A DNA stretch of 64,000 nt from an uncultured Geobacteraceae bacterium. GTDB taxonomy: Bacteria; Desulfobacterota; Desulfuromonadia; Geobacterales; Pseudopelobacteraceae. Shown in pieces: positions 36,771 through 45,871 of this stretch (position 1 is its first letter; the number at the start of each line of letters is the position of its first letter). The stretch covers positions 1-64,000 of the forward strand of contig CAIQWT010000044.1 of NCBI GenBank assembly GCA_903875605.1, given 5' to 3'. The notes beneath the pieces were generated by a model, which made no database searches, was not told the DNA's origin, and saw only the letters and a program-made list of their open reading frames with translations. Made by a program: the position numbers and the translations under genes.

Positions 36771-38530
36771 TTTTTACTCCTGGTCGTTACCGGAAGGGTC
36801 AGGGTCACAGTTGTGCCGTTGCCTGGGGTGGAGGTGAACTCCAATGTGCCGTTGTGCTCTTTAACAATGGTAGCCGAAACCGAGAGACCGAGCCCGGTGC
36901 CGCCGCTTTCACGTTTGGTAGTAAAGAAAGGGTCAGTCAGGTGCGGGATATGTTCCGGCGCAATGCCGAGTCCTTCGTCGGTAACGCTGAGCACCACCGT
37001 CGCTGCTGTCTGGTCATGAGTGGTGGTCAGAGTAATGCAGCTTTCGGAATTCGGCAGCGCCTGGCAGGCATTCAAAAGCAGATTGACTACAACCTGTTCA
37101 ATCCGCTGGGCGTTGCCAAGAATTGAAGGGAGGAGAGCCGAGTAATTCGCTTCAAAGCGGGTGGTGGCCGAGCGGAGTGAAGAGTCAACCAGGCGGACGG
37201 CGGTCTGTACCACAACATTAAAATCTACGATTTCACTTGCCGCCGACGTATCCTGCCGAGCGAAGTCCTTCAGTTCCTCAACAATTCTTTTGATACGGTT
37301 GGCCCCCTCCTGCATCTCCTCCAACAGATGAGGAACCTCATCACGCATGCGGGAGTAAGGTAATCCACCCAGGGTAAAATCACCCTGATTCCGGAAGCGG
37401 GCTTCGAGTACCTCTTCAGCGTCCTGATACACATCGCGTAATATCGGCATATTGAGTAAAATCAGGCCGTTAGGGTTGTTGATTTCGTGAGCGACTCCGG
37501 CGACAAGGATGCCCAGAGAGGCCATCTTGTCAGCTTGAACCAGTTTGTCCTGATGGAGCTTCAACTCATCAAGGGCGCGTTTGCGCTCGGTTACCTCCAG
37601 CGCCAGTTCTTTCGTACGCTGGGCAACCCTTTTCTGGAGAGCCCGCGACCAGACCACCGTCCCGGTGAGGATCAGGAGCAGTGGCCCCAGCACCATAATT
37701 CCATACCAGACAACCTTTTCCCAGGCCACTTTAGGGGGGCCAAGGACGCCAAGCCAACGGTCGTAAATTTCCTGGTACTGACCGGTTTTCTTCAGGATGG
37801 CCAGGCCTTCTTTAAAGCGGGCCAGCAGCTCTTCGTTTCCCTTCCTTACAGCATAGCAATATTTTTGGGTTGATATGCTTTTTGCCACCGGTACCAGGTT
37901 GGAGAGTTTGTGCTCGCGGATAATGTACATGCCGGGAAGCATAGCCAGTACGGCATAGTCATGTTTGCCGGAAGCCAGCAGTCGAAGTGCATCCGCTGGA
38001 GTATCGGTCATGTTGAGGTTGGCCGCAAAACCAAGTGAAGTCAGATAATCGTGCATAATGCCGTCACGGAACACAACGATCTCTTTTCCACGCAGCTCTT
38101 CAACACTTCTGACCGATGGTGTCTCTTTTCGGGCGAAAATTGCGTGATTTATTATGGTGTGTGGCGGGGTGAATGCGAGAGTTCTGGTCCGATCTTCAGA
38201 GAAGGATATCCCTTGCAGAACATCCACTGAACCTCCCAAAAGGGCATTACGCATCTCGGACCAGCCGCCGAAACGGAATTCGACCTTCATCCCCATTACG
38301 TCGGCAATAGCACGGGTGAGATCAACATTATAGCCGCTTGGCCGGCCATCTTTATCAAGAAATTCATACGGTGGATAATCACGATCACCACCAACAATTA
38401 TAACCGGCTGTGATGCAACATCGATCTCGGCAGCGGTGATGAAAAAGGGACAGAGGAACAACGATAGCGCTATGGCAAGCGCAGCGATATTTTTTGCCAA
38501 CGTTTTATTGTGGTGAGCGATGTGTGGCAT
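36767..38530 (-). CDS. Sensor histidine kinase with extracytoplasmic solute-binding domain (DctB-like by context)
   Basis: A 587-aa kinase. A signal or first membrane helix (about 15-33) is followed by a bacterial solute-binding family 3 domain (about 40-260; P-P-Y-E-F-L-D-K-D-G and G-Y-N-V-D-L), a second membrane helix (about 272-295), a short coiled coil, HisKA with phospho-His in G-V-A-H-E-I-N-N-P-N (about 348) and HATPase (L-L-L-N-A-C-Q-A-L, G-T-G-L-G-L-S). H-E-I-N-N-P is typical of NtrB/DctB-type kinases. True DctB has a PAS-type periplasmic sensor, so this is not orthologous by sensor. It is coupled to the DctD-like gene (ATGA overlap). Confidence 0.9.
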   Translation of the reverse strand: MPHIAHHNKTLAKNIAALAIALSLFLCPFFITAAEIDVASQPVIIVGGDRDYPPYEFLDKDGRPSGYNVDLTRAIADVMGMKVEFRFGGWSEMRNALLGGSVDVLQGISFSEDRTRTLAFTPPHTIINHAIFARKETPSVRSVEELRGKEIVVFRDGIMHDYLTSLGFAANLNMTDTPADALRLLASGKHDYAVLAMLPGMYIIREHKLSNLVPVAKSISTQKYCYAVRKGNEELLARFKEGLAILKKTGQYQEIYDRWLGVLGPPKVAWEKVVWYGIMVLGPLLLILTGTVVWSRALQKRVAQRTKELALEVTERKRALDELKLHQDKLVQADKMASLGILVAGVAHEINNPNGLILLNMPILRDVYQDAEEVLEARFRNQGDFTLGGLPYSRMRDEVPHLLEEMQEGANRIKRIVEELKDFARQDTSAASEIVDFNVVVQTAVRLVDSSLRSATTRFEANYSALLPSILGNAQRIEQVVVNLLLNACQALPNSESCITLTTTHDQTAATVVLSVTDEGLGIAPEHIPHLTDPFFTTKRESGGTGLGLSVSATIVKEHNGTLEFTSTPGNGTTVTLTLPVTTRSKK

Positions 38531-38679
38531 CAGGTAGATTCCCGGATGTTTTTGGAGGTATGTTTGCTGCCGGGGCGTTGTTTGTTATTTTGCTATATCA
38601 AGTAAGATGCCTTTCGACAAATATTCACCAAGCCAAGAAAGCGAGTCTATTCGATATCCATCATCCATTATAACGTCGG

Positions 38680-39060
38680 TCAGGATGATGCTTTCGGGAA
38701 ATACCTGACACCTGGCAGTCCTGTAAAATCATTGTCCTGGGTCCAAAGGGTTGCGTCATTTGTCTGTGCCGTGGCCAGAATAATACTGTCGGCCATTGGG
38801 AGCTTTGCCTCCAGGCTCAGTTTCGCAGCCAGCAGAGCTATTGATAAAGATAATTCGATGATTCTACCCTGCTGCATTAATGCCGTCGCCTGGAGTGCCG
38901 AGTCTTCTCCGCGTTGACGATAGATAATTTTGAATACCTCGTACATAATAATTGTCGGCACCAATAATTCCGAGACGTTGCCAAGCGTTTCCGCAAAACA
39001 GTCTGCATTAGGGCCGTCCGAAAAATACTCAAGCCATCCAGATGAGTCGACGATGTTCAC
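38680..39060 (-). CDS. vapC: VapC-type PIN-domain toxin
   Basis: A 126-aa PIN ribonuclease. The acidic active-site residues are visible: Asp5 (N-I-V-D-S-S-G-W), Glu near 40 (Y-E-V-F-K), Asp near 91 (M-A-D-S-I-I-L-A-T-A) and Asp near 110 (W-T-Q-D-N-D-F). VapC toxins cut tRNA or rRNA when not held by VapB. Its start overlaps the vapB stop by four bases, the usual arrangement. No lesion is seen, so the toxin should be active. Confidence 0.9.
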   Translation of the reverse strand: MNIVDSSGWLEYFSDGPNADCFAETLGNVSELLVPTIIMYEVFKIIYRQRGEDSALQATALMQQGRIIELSLSIALLAAKLSLEAKLPMADSIILATAQTNDATLWTQDNDFTGLPGVRYFPKASS

Positions 39061-39263
39061 AGGCGGTCATCCTCTCTGCTTACGGTTGTATCAATCCCCT
39101 TAAGAAAACCTCGCATTTCCCGGATATCCTTGGACGGCATCAACTCAATCCTATTGCCGTAGGCTATGACCTGCATCATCTGCCCGGGGATGAGATGCAA
39201 ACTTTCACGGACATCGCGCGGAATCACTACCTGGTATTTAGGTGAAAGTTTTACGGCATTCAT
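39057..39263 (-). CDS. vapB: VapB-type antitoxin (AbrB/SpoVT fold)
   Basis: A 68-aa antitoxin. Residues about 5-48 are an AbrB-type swapped-hairpin DNA-binding domain: L-S-P-K-Y-Q-V-V-I-P-R-D-V-R-E-S-L, then G-Q-M-M-Q-V-I-A-Y-G-N-R-I-E-L. The acidic C-terminal tail should wrap the toxin. It overlaps vapC (ATGA). A perfect 12-bp palindrome sits right at its ribosome site and is a candidate operator for the VapBC complex. Confidence 0.9.
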   Translation of the reverse strand: MNAVKLSPKYQVVIPRDVRESLHLIPGQMMQVIAYGNRIELMPSKDIREMRGFLKGIDTTVSREDDRL

Positions 39264-39271
39264 GATTTGCT

Positions 39272-39283
39272 CCTATCGATAGG
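39272..39283. promoter_or_regulatory. 12-bp palindrome overlapping the vapB ribosome site
   Basis: CCTATCGATAGG is perfect and ends 9 bases before the vapB ATG (39263); its last bases form part of the AGGAG ribosome site. VapBC complexes commonly repress their own operon by binding inverted repeats near the promoter or start, so it is a reasonable operator candidate. Confidence 0.45.
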
Positions 39284-39399
39284 TAATTCGTTAAACAATA
39301 TAATATTCGATACAAAATACAATAGCAAATCTTGATTACTCTGCCCTTATACTTATCGGTGAAGCACCATATGCCAGTCTTTCAGAATTGCGCCTGACT

Positions 39400-40545
39400 T
39401 CAGACCAGCTCTTCTATCGTGCCGCCCGGTTTAAGGGCAAACCGGCTTCCGCGCCATTCAACATGATTTCCCAAAAAAGAGAGAGCCCAGGTAAAAAATG
39501 CCAGCATGTCCCGCAATGGCAGCAGCCATAGCCAGCGCGGAAAGAGGTTGTCTCTGACAAACCTGCGGCTAAAGAGGGTGCTGATGCTCAATCTGACTAC
39601 GTACAGCAGCGCCACGGCAGCAGCTCCAACTGCCGGTGACGGGGCCAGCAGCGTTGCCAGCAGTACGGCCGGAAAGGGCAGAGTAATGCCCGAAGCCAGA
39701 TAACCTCCCGGCCGACTGACCCTCATGGTGCGGGCCCAGCGCAGCTGCCGTGACAGTACAGCCATAAGATTTTCCGGTTTAATGACACTCTCGACAAAGC
39801 AGGGGTCAAGGGCAATTTTCCATCCGGCGCGATGGATTTTGTTGCCAAGCTGATAGTCATCGGCCAGATAAGCGGACAGCGCTTCAAAGCCCCCGATTGC
39901 CAGCAGCGCCTCCCGTCTTACCGCCATGGATGCGCCAAGGGCAAAAGTAAGCCCCTCCAGTTGTCGGGCTACCAGGACATTGGGAACCATCTCGGCGGTA
40001 AAGCCGGTCGCTTCAAGAGCGGTTGCAATGCCGTGGACGTCAGAGGTGCGATAAAGCGACGTTACCAGGCCGATCTGCGGGTCAGCAAAGTGTGCGGTAA
40101 CCGAGCGGAGGTACTCAGGCTCAACATTTATGTCGCTGTCACTGATAATAATGATATCGTGTCCGGCCTGCGGAAACGCATTGATAAGATTGGAAACTTT
40201 CTGGTTCGGCCCATGCAGCGCCGGGTTAATTACGAGCTTGATATCCTGATTGGTGAAATCATCCCTCAGTTGCCGGATGATCGGAATAGCAGCGTCGTCA
40301 GGTGATGCGACGGCAAACACAATCTCCAATTTCCCTGAATACTCCTGGCAGCAGAACGAGGCAAAGTTGTCGTAACTATCTTTATCCATCCCTTTGACCG
40401 GCTTTATGATTGAAACGGCGAGGGGCCTGTGATTACGGGCAGGATGATCATTTTTGTTGAAATATTTCAGGGCACACCACAACGAAATCAGTGAATAGGC
40501 GAGTGATGGCAGGATAGCTATGAAGGGTAGTAAATTGTGCAGCAT
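39400..40545 (-). CDS. hpnI: Membrane glycosyltransferase, HpnI-like (hopanoid N-acetylglucosamine transfer)
   Basis: A GT2/GT21 enzyme of 381 aa resembling ceramide glucosyltransferase. Visible: N-terminal membrane helix (about 5-25), catalytic Asp motifs D-S-D-I-N-V (about 136-141) and L-A-D-D-Y-Q-L-G (about 230), the Q/R-L-R-W-A-R-T-M-R motif, then two or three C-terminal membrane helices (about 275-345). In hopanoid producers HpnI adds N-acetylglucosamine to bacteriohopanetetrol; no other hopanoid genes are in the window, so the assignment is by family resemblance. The start at 40545 follows AAGGTG and lies one base after the mnmM-like stop (TGACATG). Confidence 0.7.
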   Translation of the reverse strand: MLHNLLPFIAILPSLAYSLISLWCALKYFNKNDHPARNHRPLAVSIIKPVKGMDKDSYDNFASFCCQEYSGKLEIVFAVASPDDAAIPIIRQLRDDFTNQDIKLVINPALHGPNQKVSNLINAFPQAGHDIIIISDSDINVEPEYLRSVTAHFADPQIGLVTSLYRTSDVHGIATALEATGFTAEMVPNVLVARQLEGLTFALGASMAVRREALLAIGGFEALSAYLADDYQLGNKIHRAGWKIALDPCFVESVIKPENLMAVLSRQLRWARTMRVSRPGGYLASGITLPFPAVLLATLLAPSPAVGAAAVALLYVVRLSISTLFSRRFVRDNLFPRWLWLLPLRDMLAFFTWALSFLGNHVEWRGSRFALKPGGTIEELV

Positions 40546-40546
40546 G

Positions 40547-41137
40547 TCAGAGCACCTTCTGGACAAGGAGCAGATAAGGTGCGTCCGGGGTGACGTTGGC
40601 CTGTCCCATGCGCCAGCTGTGATAAGCGCGCGGGTCCAATGTTGTTGCCCAATTCTCTACCGCAGACTGTTCCTCCGCACCGCCGCCGTGGCCCGGATAC
40701 ACGGTTACAATCACAATGCCCCCGGATGCCAAAAGCTGCAGAGATTTTTCCAATGCGATTCCGGTTGTTTCGGGACGGGTAATAATGCAGCGATCCCCCC
40801 CGGGTAGATAGCCCAGATTGAACAGCACAACTTGTAGCGGTGCAGAGACATGCTCTGCCATCTTTTCGTGTCCGATATTAAGCAGTGTTACCCTGTTTAA
40901 CAGCTCCGCTTCGGTCAGGCGTCGGGAGGTTTCATTAATTGCCTGCTGCTGAAGGTCAAATCCCCATACCTGGCCACTGATGCCGACAAGAGTGGCCAGC
41001 ACCAGGGTGTCATGGCCGTTACCACAGGTTGCGTCTACAGCACGATGCCCGTCACGGACAAAAGTGTGTAAAAACAGGTGTGAAAGCGGCACCGGTCCGC
41101 GCAGAAGCGGTATTGTGGGGGGGGGAGCTGTATTCAT
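40547..41137 (-). CDS. mnmM: Class I SAM methyltransferase, MnmM (YtqB)-like
   Basis: About 196 aa. The SAM-binding motif A-V-D-A-T-C-G-N-G-H-D-T-L-V-L-A lies in the first third, followed by G-F-D-L-Q-Q-Q-A-I, V-L-F-N-L-G-Y-L-P-G-G-D and V-T-V-Y-P-G-H-G-G-G-A-E-E, a set that marks the rRNA-methylase-like YtqB/MnmM family. MnmM completes the 5-methylaminomethyl group on U34 of some tRNAs in bacteria lacking the MnmC methyltransferase. The start is uncertain: 41161 and 41137 are both in frame and neither has a good ribosome site. Its stop nearly abuts the glycosyltransferase start, probably without functional meaning. Confidence 0.75.
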   Translation of the reverse strand: MNTAPPPTIPLLRGPVPLSHLFLHTFVRDGHRAVDATCGNGHDTLVLATLVGISGQVWGFDLQQQAINETSRRLTEAELLNRVTLLNIGHEKMAEHVSAPLQVVLFNLGYLPGGDRCIITRPETTGIALEKSLQLLASGGIVIVTVYPGHGGGAEEQSAVENWATTLDPRAYHSWRMGQANVTPDAPYLLLVQKVL

Positions 41138-41221
41138 AGAACCAGAGGTTAGCAGAATCATGGGGCTTTAGCCACTGGGAATTTGTTTGTAATCGTTCGC
41201 TAAAAAAGGTACTACGACAAC

Positions 41222-42100
41222 ATGATACTAAGAAAAACAGTCGGAAAAGAGCAGAATAATCTTCGCCTTGACGATGCCATCGCTGCACTCTGCCCCGGGG
41301 TCAGCAAGTCAGAGGCGCGCCGCATCATCGATCGGGGAGGTTGTACGGTTAATGTAGCTCTGGTAAGAGTGGCGTCACGGAGTGTCAAGGCGTCTGATGT
41401 TATTGAGATCGGTGTTATGGAAACCGGGCGATTTCAGGAATTGAAAATGCCACCGGAGGCACTGCTCTACGAAGACGCCGGGCTGATTGCCGTTAACAAA
41501 CCGGCCGGGGTCAACAGCCAACGCACCCCATATCAGTTGAAGGGGACATTGGAGTACTGGGTGTCGGAATATTTTAAAGCACAAGGGAATAATGAACCGG
41601 CTCGTGTTGTCCACCGTCTTGACCGGGGTACCTCTGGTGCAATGCTCTTCCCAAAGAACAGGCAGGCGGCCGCCTGGCTCTCAAAACAATTTCAGGATGG
41701 TCTGGTGGAAAAACTGTATCTGGCACTGGTGTCAGGTCGACCGGATCAGGAAAAGTGGACTGTAGACGCACCAATCGGGAAGGTCGCTTCGGCGCGTTAC
41801 GGGATTGTCGAAGGAGGTAAAGCGTCATCGACCGAATTTAGAACGGTAGCCTCATCCGCTGATTTCTCATTGGTAGAGGCCAGGCCGTTGACCGGTCGCA
41901 CCCACCAGATCCGGGTGCATCTTGAATCGGTCGGCCTGCCTATCGTTGGAGATGCAACCTATGGCGGTTCTGCGGCTGCTCGGATGATGCTGCACTGTTC
42001 AGTAATGAAGTTTCAGAGTTCAAAGCTGGTGGAAATTTGTGTAACGGCACCGCTTGATGGGGATTTTGCCGGGATGGTTCATAATTTGCCGAAGCTTTAG
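41222..42100 (+). CDS. RluA-family pseudouridine synthase
   Basis: 292 aa. An N-terminal S4 RNA-binding domain (about 15-70; L-D-D-A-I, S-K-S-E-A-R-R-I-I-D-R-G-G-C-T-V-N) precedes the catalytic domain with the RluA signature R-V-V-H-R-L-D-R-G-T-S-G (about 128-139), whose Asp is the nucleophile, and L-T-G-R-T-H-Q-I-R-V-H-L. It converts specific uridines of rRNA or tRNA to pseudouridine; the exact sites (RluC- or RluD-like) cannot be told. It is divergent from the mnmM-like gene and overlaps the convergent gene 42097-42642 by four bases. Confidence 0.93.
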   Translation: MILRKTVGKEQNNLRLDDAIAALCPGVSKSEARRIIDRGGCTVNVALVRVASRSVKASDVIEIGVMETGRFQELKMPPEALLYEDAGLIAVNKPAGVNSQRTPYQLKGTLEYWVSEYFKAQGNNEPARVVHRLDRGTSGAMLFPKNRQAAAWLSKQFQDGLVEKLYLALVSGRPDQEKWTVDAPIGKVASARYGIVEGGKASSTEFRTVASSADFSLVEARPLTGRTHQIRVHLESVGLPIVGDATYGGSAAARMMLHCSVMKFQSSKLVEICVTAPLDGDFAGMVHNLPKL

Positions 42101-42642
42101 TCTCCAAAAACCTGGGCGCTAAAGATATAAATATCGCATTCCCCCTGCCAGGCATCCTCCGTCAGGCCGGCTTTGATGCAGGTGTGTTGTAGAAACTGGT
42201 CGCGATTCCAGCCGTATTCAGTTGCTACCTGCGGCAGCAGCACCCCGCGATAATTCCCCTTTACGATATAGATACCGTGTGTTCCAACCAGAATTTCGTC
42301 AACTGAAGCAGCCCTTGTCAGCGGAGAAAGAACGGAAATATCAAGCCTAAAGTCGGACAGATCATTGACCTTCATCGGATAAAACCTGGGGTCTCGGGTC
42401 GCGGCTGAAATCGCCATCTCCTGCACCAGCAGATACAGTGGCCGGTCAGAGATGAAATTGCCGATACACCCACGCAATGCCGCCTTCTGCTTGATCGTGA
42501 CAAAGCAGCCGGAGTGAAGATTCAGCCCCGGTGAGGTCGGGGCAACTGCCGGAGTTTTCTGCTTGGTGACGAAGTCAATGATCGTGTTACGGGCGATTTC
42601 CAACAGTTCCTGCTGCTCGTTTTTGGTCAAAAGATCCGACAT
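42097..42642 (-). CDS. AmmeMemoRadiSam system protein A (AMMECR1 domain)
   Basis: A 181-aa AMMECR1-family protein: L-H-S-G-C-F-V-T-I-K followed by L-R-G-C-I-G-N, the hallmark loop, then L-D-I-S-V-L-S-P-L and G-x-x-G-V-L-L-P-Q-V-A. This family is often grouped with a Memo-like protein and a radical SAM protein (AmmeMemoRadiSam); neither partner is next to it here. The biochemical role is not established. It is followed, on the same strand upstream, by def and an ACT-domain gene, 34 bases apart. Confidence 0.9.
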   Translation of the reverse strand: MSDLLTKNEQQELLEIARNTIIDFVTKQKTPAVAPTSPGLNLHSGCFVTIKQKAALRGCIGNFISDRPLYLLVQEMAISAATRDPRFYPMKVNDLSDFRLDISVLSPLTRAASVDEILVGTHGIYIVKGNYRGVLLPQVATEYGWNRDQFLQHTCIKAGLTEDAWQGECDIYIFSAQVFGD

Positions 42643-42676
42643 GGCTTCATCCCCGTCAATTCAAAAAATAGAATTA

Positions 42677-43180
42677 CTAATAGCTCTTGCGCCGGAACAA
42701 TCCCGTCTTGATACTGGTCACCCGGTCGAGGAACAGCACGCCATCCAGATGGTCCATTTCGTGCTGGATGGCAACAGCCTCAAATCTGCTGGCGGTAATT
42801 TCCTGAATGGTTCCGTCCGGATCGTTAAAGAGCAGCGTAATTTCGGTTGCCCGGTCGACGTCTCCGGTGTAATCGGGCACACTCATGCACCCTTCACGCA
42901 TTGTGGCCAAGCCGCAGCGCCCCGTTATCTCCGGGTTTATCATGCAGAGTAGGCCGTGGTTATTCTCTTTCCCATGACGGTTTTTGGAGACGTCAACAAC
43001 ACAAACCCTCAGTGTGACTCCAATCTGTGAAGCCGCTACGCCGACCGAACCGGGCCCATCATGCATTGTATCTACCAGATCCTCAATCAGTCTATGGATG
43101 TTCTGGTCGATCTTTTCGACACGATTACAGAGTTTTTTCAATATAGGGTGCGGATAGCGTAAAACAGGTTGAACGGGCAT
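42677..43180 (-). CDS. def: Peptide deformylase
   Basis: Def removes the formyl group from the N-terminal Met of new proteins. The 167-aa product has all three signature motifs: G-S-V-G-V-A-A-S-Q-I-G (motif 1, about 45-55), E-G-C-M-S-V-P (motif 2, metal-binding Cys, about 88-94) and Q-H-E-M-D-H-L-D-G (motif 3, two metal-binding His, about 135-143). Motif 1 has Ser in G-V-A-A-S-Q in place of the usual P. It lies 2 bases downstream of the ACT-domain gene and is not with fmt, the common partner. Confidence 0.96.
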   Translation of the reverse strand: MPVQPVLRYPHPILKKLCNRVEKIDQNIHRLIEDLVDTMHDGPGSVGVAASQIGVTLRVCVVDVSKNRHGKENNHGLLCMINPEITGRCGLATMREGCMSVPDYTGDVDRATEITLLFNDPDGTIQEITASRFEAVAIQHEMDHLDGVLFLDRVTSIKTGLFRRKSY

Positions 43181-43182
43181 AG

Positions 43183-43743
43183 CTAGAAAGCCACCGGTGT
43201 TATGATCCGAACGCTGATTTCCACCTTTAACTCTTTTTTAAGGGCGGCCAGTGTCTGCTCGATTCCTTCAGGGCTCTCTCCTTCAGGCAAAGCGACCTCC
43301 AGCATCAGCACATAGACCGGTTCTTCGGCTGTGCCGATCAGCTTGGTGTTCAGATCGGTTATGTTTATGCTGCGAGCGGCCAGCTCTTTAGTGACGTGAT
43401 ATACAATGCCCGGTTGATCGGCGCCGTAGACGGAAATCATGCAAATTTCGCTGTCGGTTTCCTGACGGGCTATTTCATCGGCATGGAGCGTGCGAACCCC
43501 AAGAGTCATGCCCAGTTTGTCGCAGATCGGTTTCAGCTCGTCAATCAGCCGTGACTTACTAAAAGGTCTTTTAAGCGACACAATCAGTATCATGGCAAAC
43601 TCACCGGCCAGCATTGTGCAACTGGAATCGGCAATATTACAGCCGAGGTTAAAAAGGCCCCCGGTTATGGCTGCGACGATACCGGGACGGTCTTTGCCAA
43701 CTACGGAGACAGCATAATGCAGGATATCGGACTGTTGCGTCAT
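43183..43743 (-). CDS. Tandem ACT-domain protein (GcvR-like)
   Basis: A 186-aa protein made of two ACT domains: residues about 8-85 (V-V-G-K-D-R-P-G-I-V-A-A-I-T) and about 98-180 (V-Y-G-A-D-Q-P-G-I-V-Y-H-V-T). The whole fits the family of glycine-cleavage regulators (GcvR) and related amino-acid-binding proteins without an enzyme part. ACT domains bind amino acids; no gcv genes are in the window, so the ligand and target are unknown. It is the first gene of a def-containing unit on the minus strand and divergent from the molybdopterin gene. Confidence 0.85.
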   Translation of the reverse strand: MTQQSDILHYAVSVVGKDRPGIVAAITGGLFNLGCNIADSSCTMLAGEFAMILIVSLKRPFSKSRLIDELKPICDKLGMTLGVRTLHADEIARQETDSEICMISVYGADQPGIVYHVTKELAARSINITDLNTKLIGTAEEPVYVLMLEVALPEGESPEGIEQTLAALKKELKVEISVRIITPVAF

Positions 43744-43861
43744 AATAAACCCCTTAATTAATAGCCTTGTCTGGTTATTGCATCAAAACGATTTCATCTG
43801 CAATTGTTTTTTTATATCTGTTATACTGCTTTCCGATTTAACACGAAAAAGGATACCCTTC

Positions 43862-45871
43862 ATGCCTGCAATTGTCCCCTCCGTCTGTCCTCATGATTGT
43901 CCCGATGCCTGCGGTCTTTTGGTTACTGTCGAAAATGGCCGCGTCATAGCTGTCAACGGTGATCCGGATCATCCGGTAACTCGTGGATATCTATGCACCA
44001 AGATGCGTCATTATGAGCAGACTGTTCATTCACCGCGCCGCCTGACCACACCACTGCTTCGAACAGGCAACAAGGGGAGCGGGGAATTTGAACCGATATC
44101 GTGGGAGCGTGCTATCGAACTCATCTGTACCAACTGGCAGGCAATCATTGCCACGCATGGTGCGGAAGCGATCCTGCCTTACTCATACGGGGGTACTATG
44201 GGATTGGTTCAGCGTAATGCCGGCCATGCTTTTTTTAATAAGCTGGGAGCATCGCGTCTGGATCGCACAATCTGTTCGCCTGCCAAGGAGGCAGGCTGGA
44301 AGTCCATTATGGGGGGTACACCGGCAATGGATCCCGCTGAAGTCGAGCAGAGCGACCTGATAATCCTCTGGGGTGTTAATGCCGCAGCAACCAGTATCCA
44401 CGCTATGGGCGATGCACAGGATGCTCGTCGTAGAGGTGCCAGATTATGGGCTATTGATACGTATCAGACTCCAACTTGCGAGGCTGTGGATGAAGCTTTC
44501 CTGATTCGTCCCGGGAGTGATGGCGCTCTGGCGCTGGCTATGCTCCACGTTATTAATCGTGAAGGACTGCTTGACCGGGAGTATATCTCTGTCAACGTGC
44601 TTGGGTTTGATGGGTTGACAGAACAGATTCTGCAGGATTGCACGCCTGGCCAGATGTCTGAAGTCTGCGGCCTGCCTGTCGGGGTTATCGAGCGGATGGC
44701 GCGTGAGTATGCCAGGGCAACGGCTCCTTTCATTCGTCTTGGTTGCGGATTAACACGCTATGGTAACGGGGCCATGAATGTTCGTACAATATGCTGCCTG
44801 CCTGCTGCAGTCGGCGCCTGGGCAAAGCCGGGGGGAGGGATCTTCATCGGCACTTCAACCGGAGGTGCCTTTCCGCTGCATAAGGTAACGCGGGAGGATT
44901 TTATGACAACCGTGCCGCGACTGGTCAGTATGAATCAGCTTGGTGCGGCGCTGACGGAGCTGGATACGCCGCCGGTGATGTCTCTGTATGTATATCACTC
45001 CAATCCGGCAGCCATCGCGCCCGATCAGAATGCCGTTATCCGGGGGCTGGAGCGAAAGGAATTGTTCACCGTTGTCCATGAACGCTTCATGACTGATACC
45101 GCGCGCTATGCAGACATCGTGCTGCCGGCGACCACATCGCTGGAACATCCTGATTTGTATCGCTGCTACGGCAGCTACCATGCCCAACGCTGCGGGGCAG
45201 CTATTTCTCCGGTGGGAGAGGCAAAAAGCAATCGAGATGTGTTCTGTCTGCTGGCGGCCGGCATGGAGATGGATGAGCCGTTCTTTGACTTGTCTACGGA
45301 TGAATTGATTGAGATGATGCTGGCTGAAGAAAGCCCCTGGAGGAGTACCGCTGTCACCGAACAGCTGCGTCAGGGGAAACCGGTTGTTCTGACGCCGTCT
45401 ACGGAGCCGAAGAAGCAGTGGTTAACTCCGTCAGGGAAAATTGAAGTGTTAAATATCCGGGCGGACGAGCCGTTACCGCGGCTGCTGCCGACTCATGCCG
45501 AACTGGATGGTTATCCTTTGCGCCTGCAGCCGGCAACTACGCCCTTTGCGCTCAATTCCAGTTTTTATGAGCGGGATAATCTGCGCTCGAAGCAAAACTG
45601 CATGGAGTTGTTGATGAATTGTGTTGATGCCGAGGCGCGCGGGCTGATTGATGGAGAAACAGTGGAAGCCTGCAATGATCAGGGCACTGTTCGCTTTGTT
45701 CTGCGGATTTCCGGGCGGGTACCGGCCGGAACAGTAGTTACGGAAGGGGTTTGGTGGCGGGAGTTCATTCCCGGCGACCGTGGTGTCAATGCTCTGACTT
45801 CACAGCGTCTGACCGATGGCGGTCGCGGGAGTACCTTGTATGATGTGGCGGTGGAGGTTAAGCGGGTGTAG
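43862..45871 (+). CDS. Molybdopterin-dependent oxidoreductase (DMSO reductase superfamily)
   Basis: A 669-aa catalytic subunit. An N-terminal [4Fe-4S] site is visible as C-P-H-D-C-P-D-A-C plus a fourth Cys about 28 residues later (G-Y-L-C-T-K), followed by the molybdopterin and dinucleotide domains typical of the family. No twin-arginine signal is present, so it should be cytoplasmic. It has no iron-sulfur or membrane subunits next to it, unlike respiratory enzymes of the family. The substrate cannot be told. The start at 43862 (M-P-A-I-V-P) follows AAAGGA and gives the family N-terminus; a longer frame from 43778 adds an unrelated stretch. The 3' end overlaps the convergent ROK gene by 14 bases. 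Confidence 0.88.
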   Translation: MPAIVPSVCPHDCPDACGLLVTVENGRVIAVNGDPDHPVTRGYLCTKMRHYEQTVHSPRRLTTPLLRTGNKGSGEFEPISWERAIELICTNWQAIIATHGAEAILPYSYGGTMGLVQRNAGHAFFNKLGASRLDRTICSPAKEAGWKSIMGGTPAMDPAEVEQSDLIILWGVNAAATSIHAMGDAQDARRRGARLWAIDTYQTPTCEAVDEAFLIRPGSDGALALAMLHVINREGLLDREYISVNVLGFDGLTEQILQDCTPGQMSEVCGLPVGVIERMAREYARATAPFIRLGCGLTRYGNGAMNVRTICCLPAAVGAWAKPGGGIFIGTSTGGAFPLHKVTREDFMTTVPRLVSMNQLGAALTELDTPPVMSLYVYHSNPAAIAPDQNAVIRGLERKELFTVVHERFMTDTARYADIVLPATTSLEHPDLYRCYGSYHAQRCGAAISPVGEAKSNRDVFCLLAAGMEMDEPFFDLSTDELIEMMLAEESPWRSTAVTEQLRQGKPVVLTPSTEPKKQWLTPSGKIEVLNIRADEPLPRLLPTHAELDGYPLRLQPATTPFALNSSFYERDNLRSKQNCMELLMNCVDAEARGLIDGETVEACNDQGTVRFVLRISGRVPAGTVVTEGVWWREFIPGDRGVNALTSQRLTDGGRGSTLYDVAVEVKRV

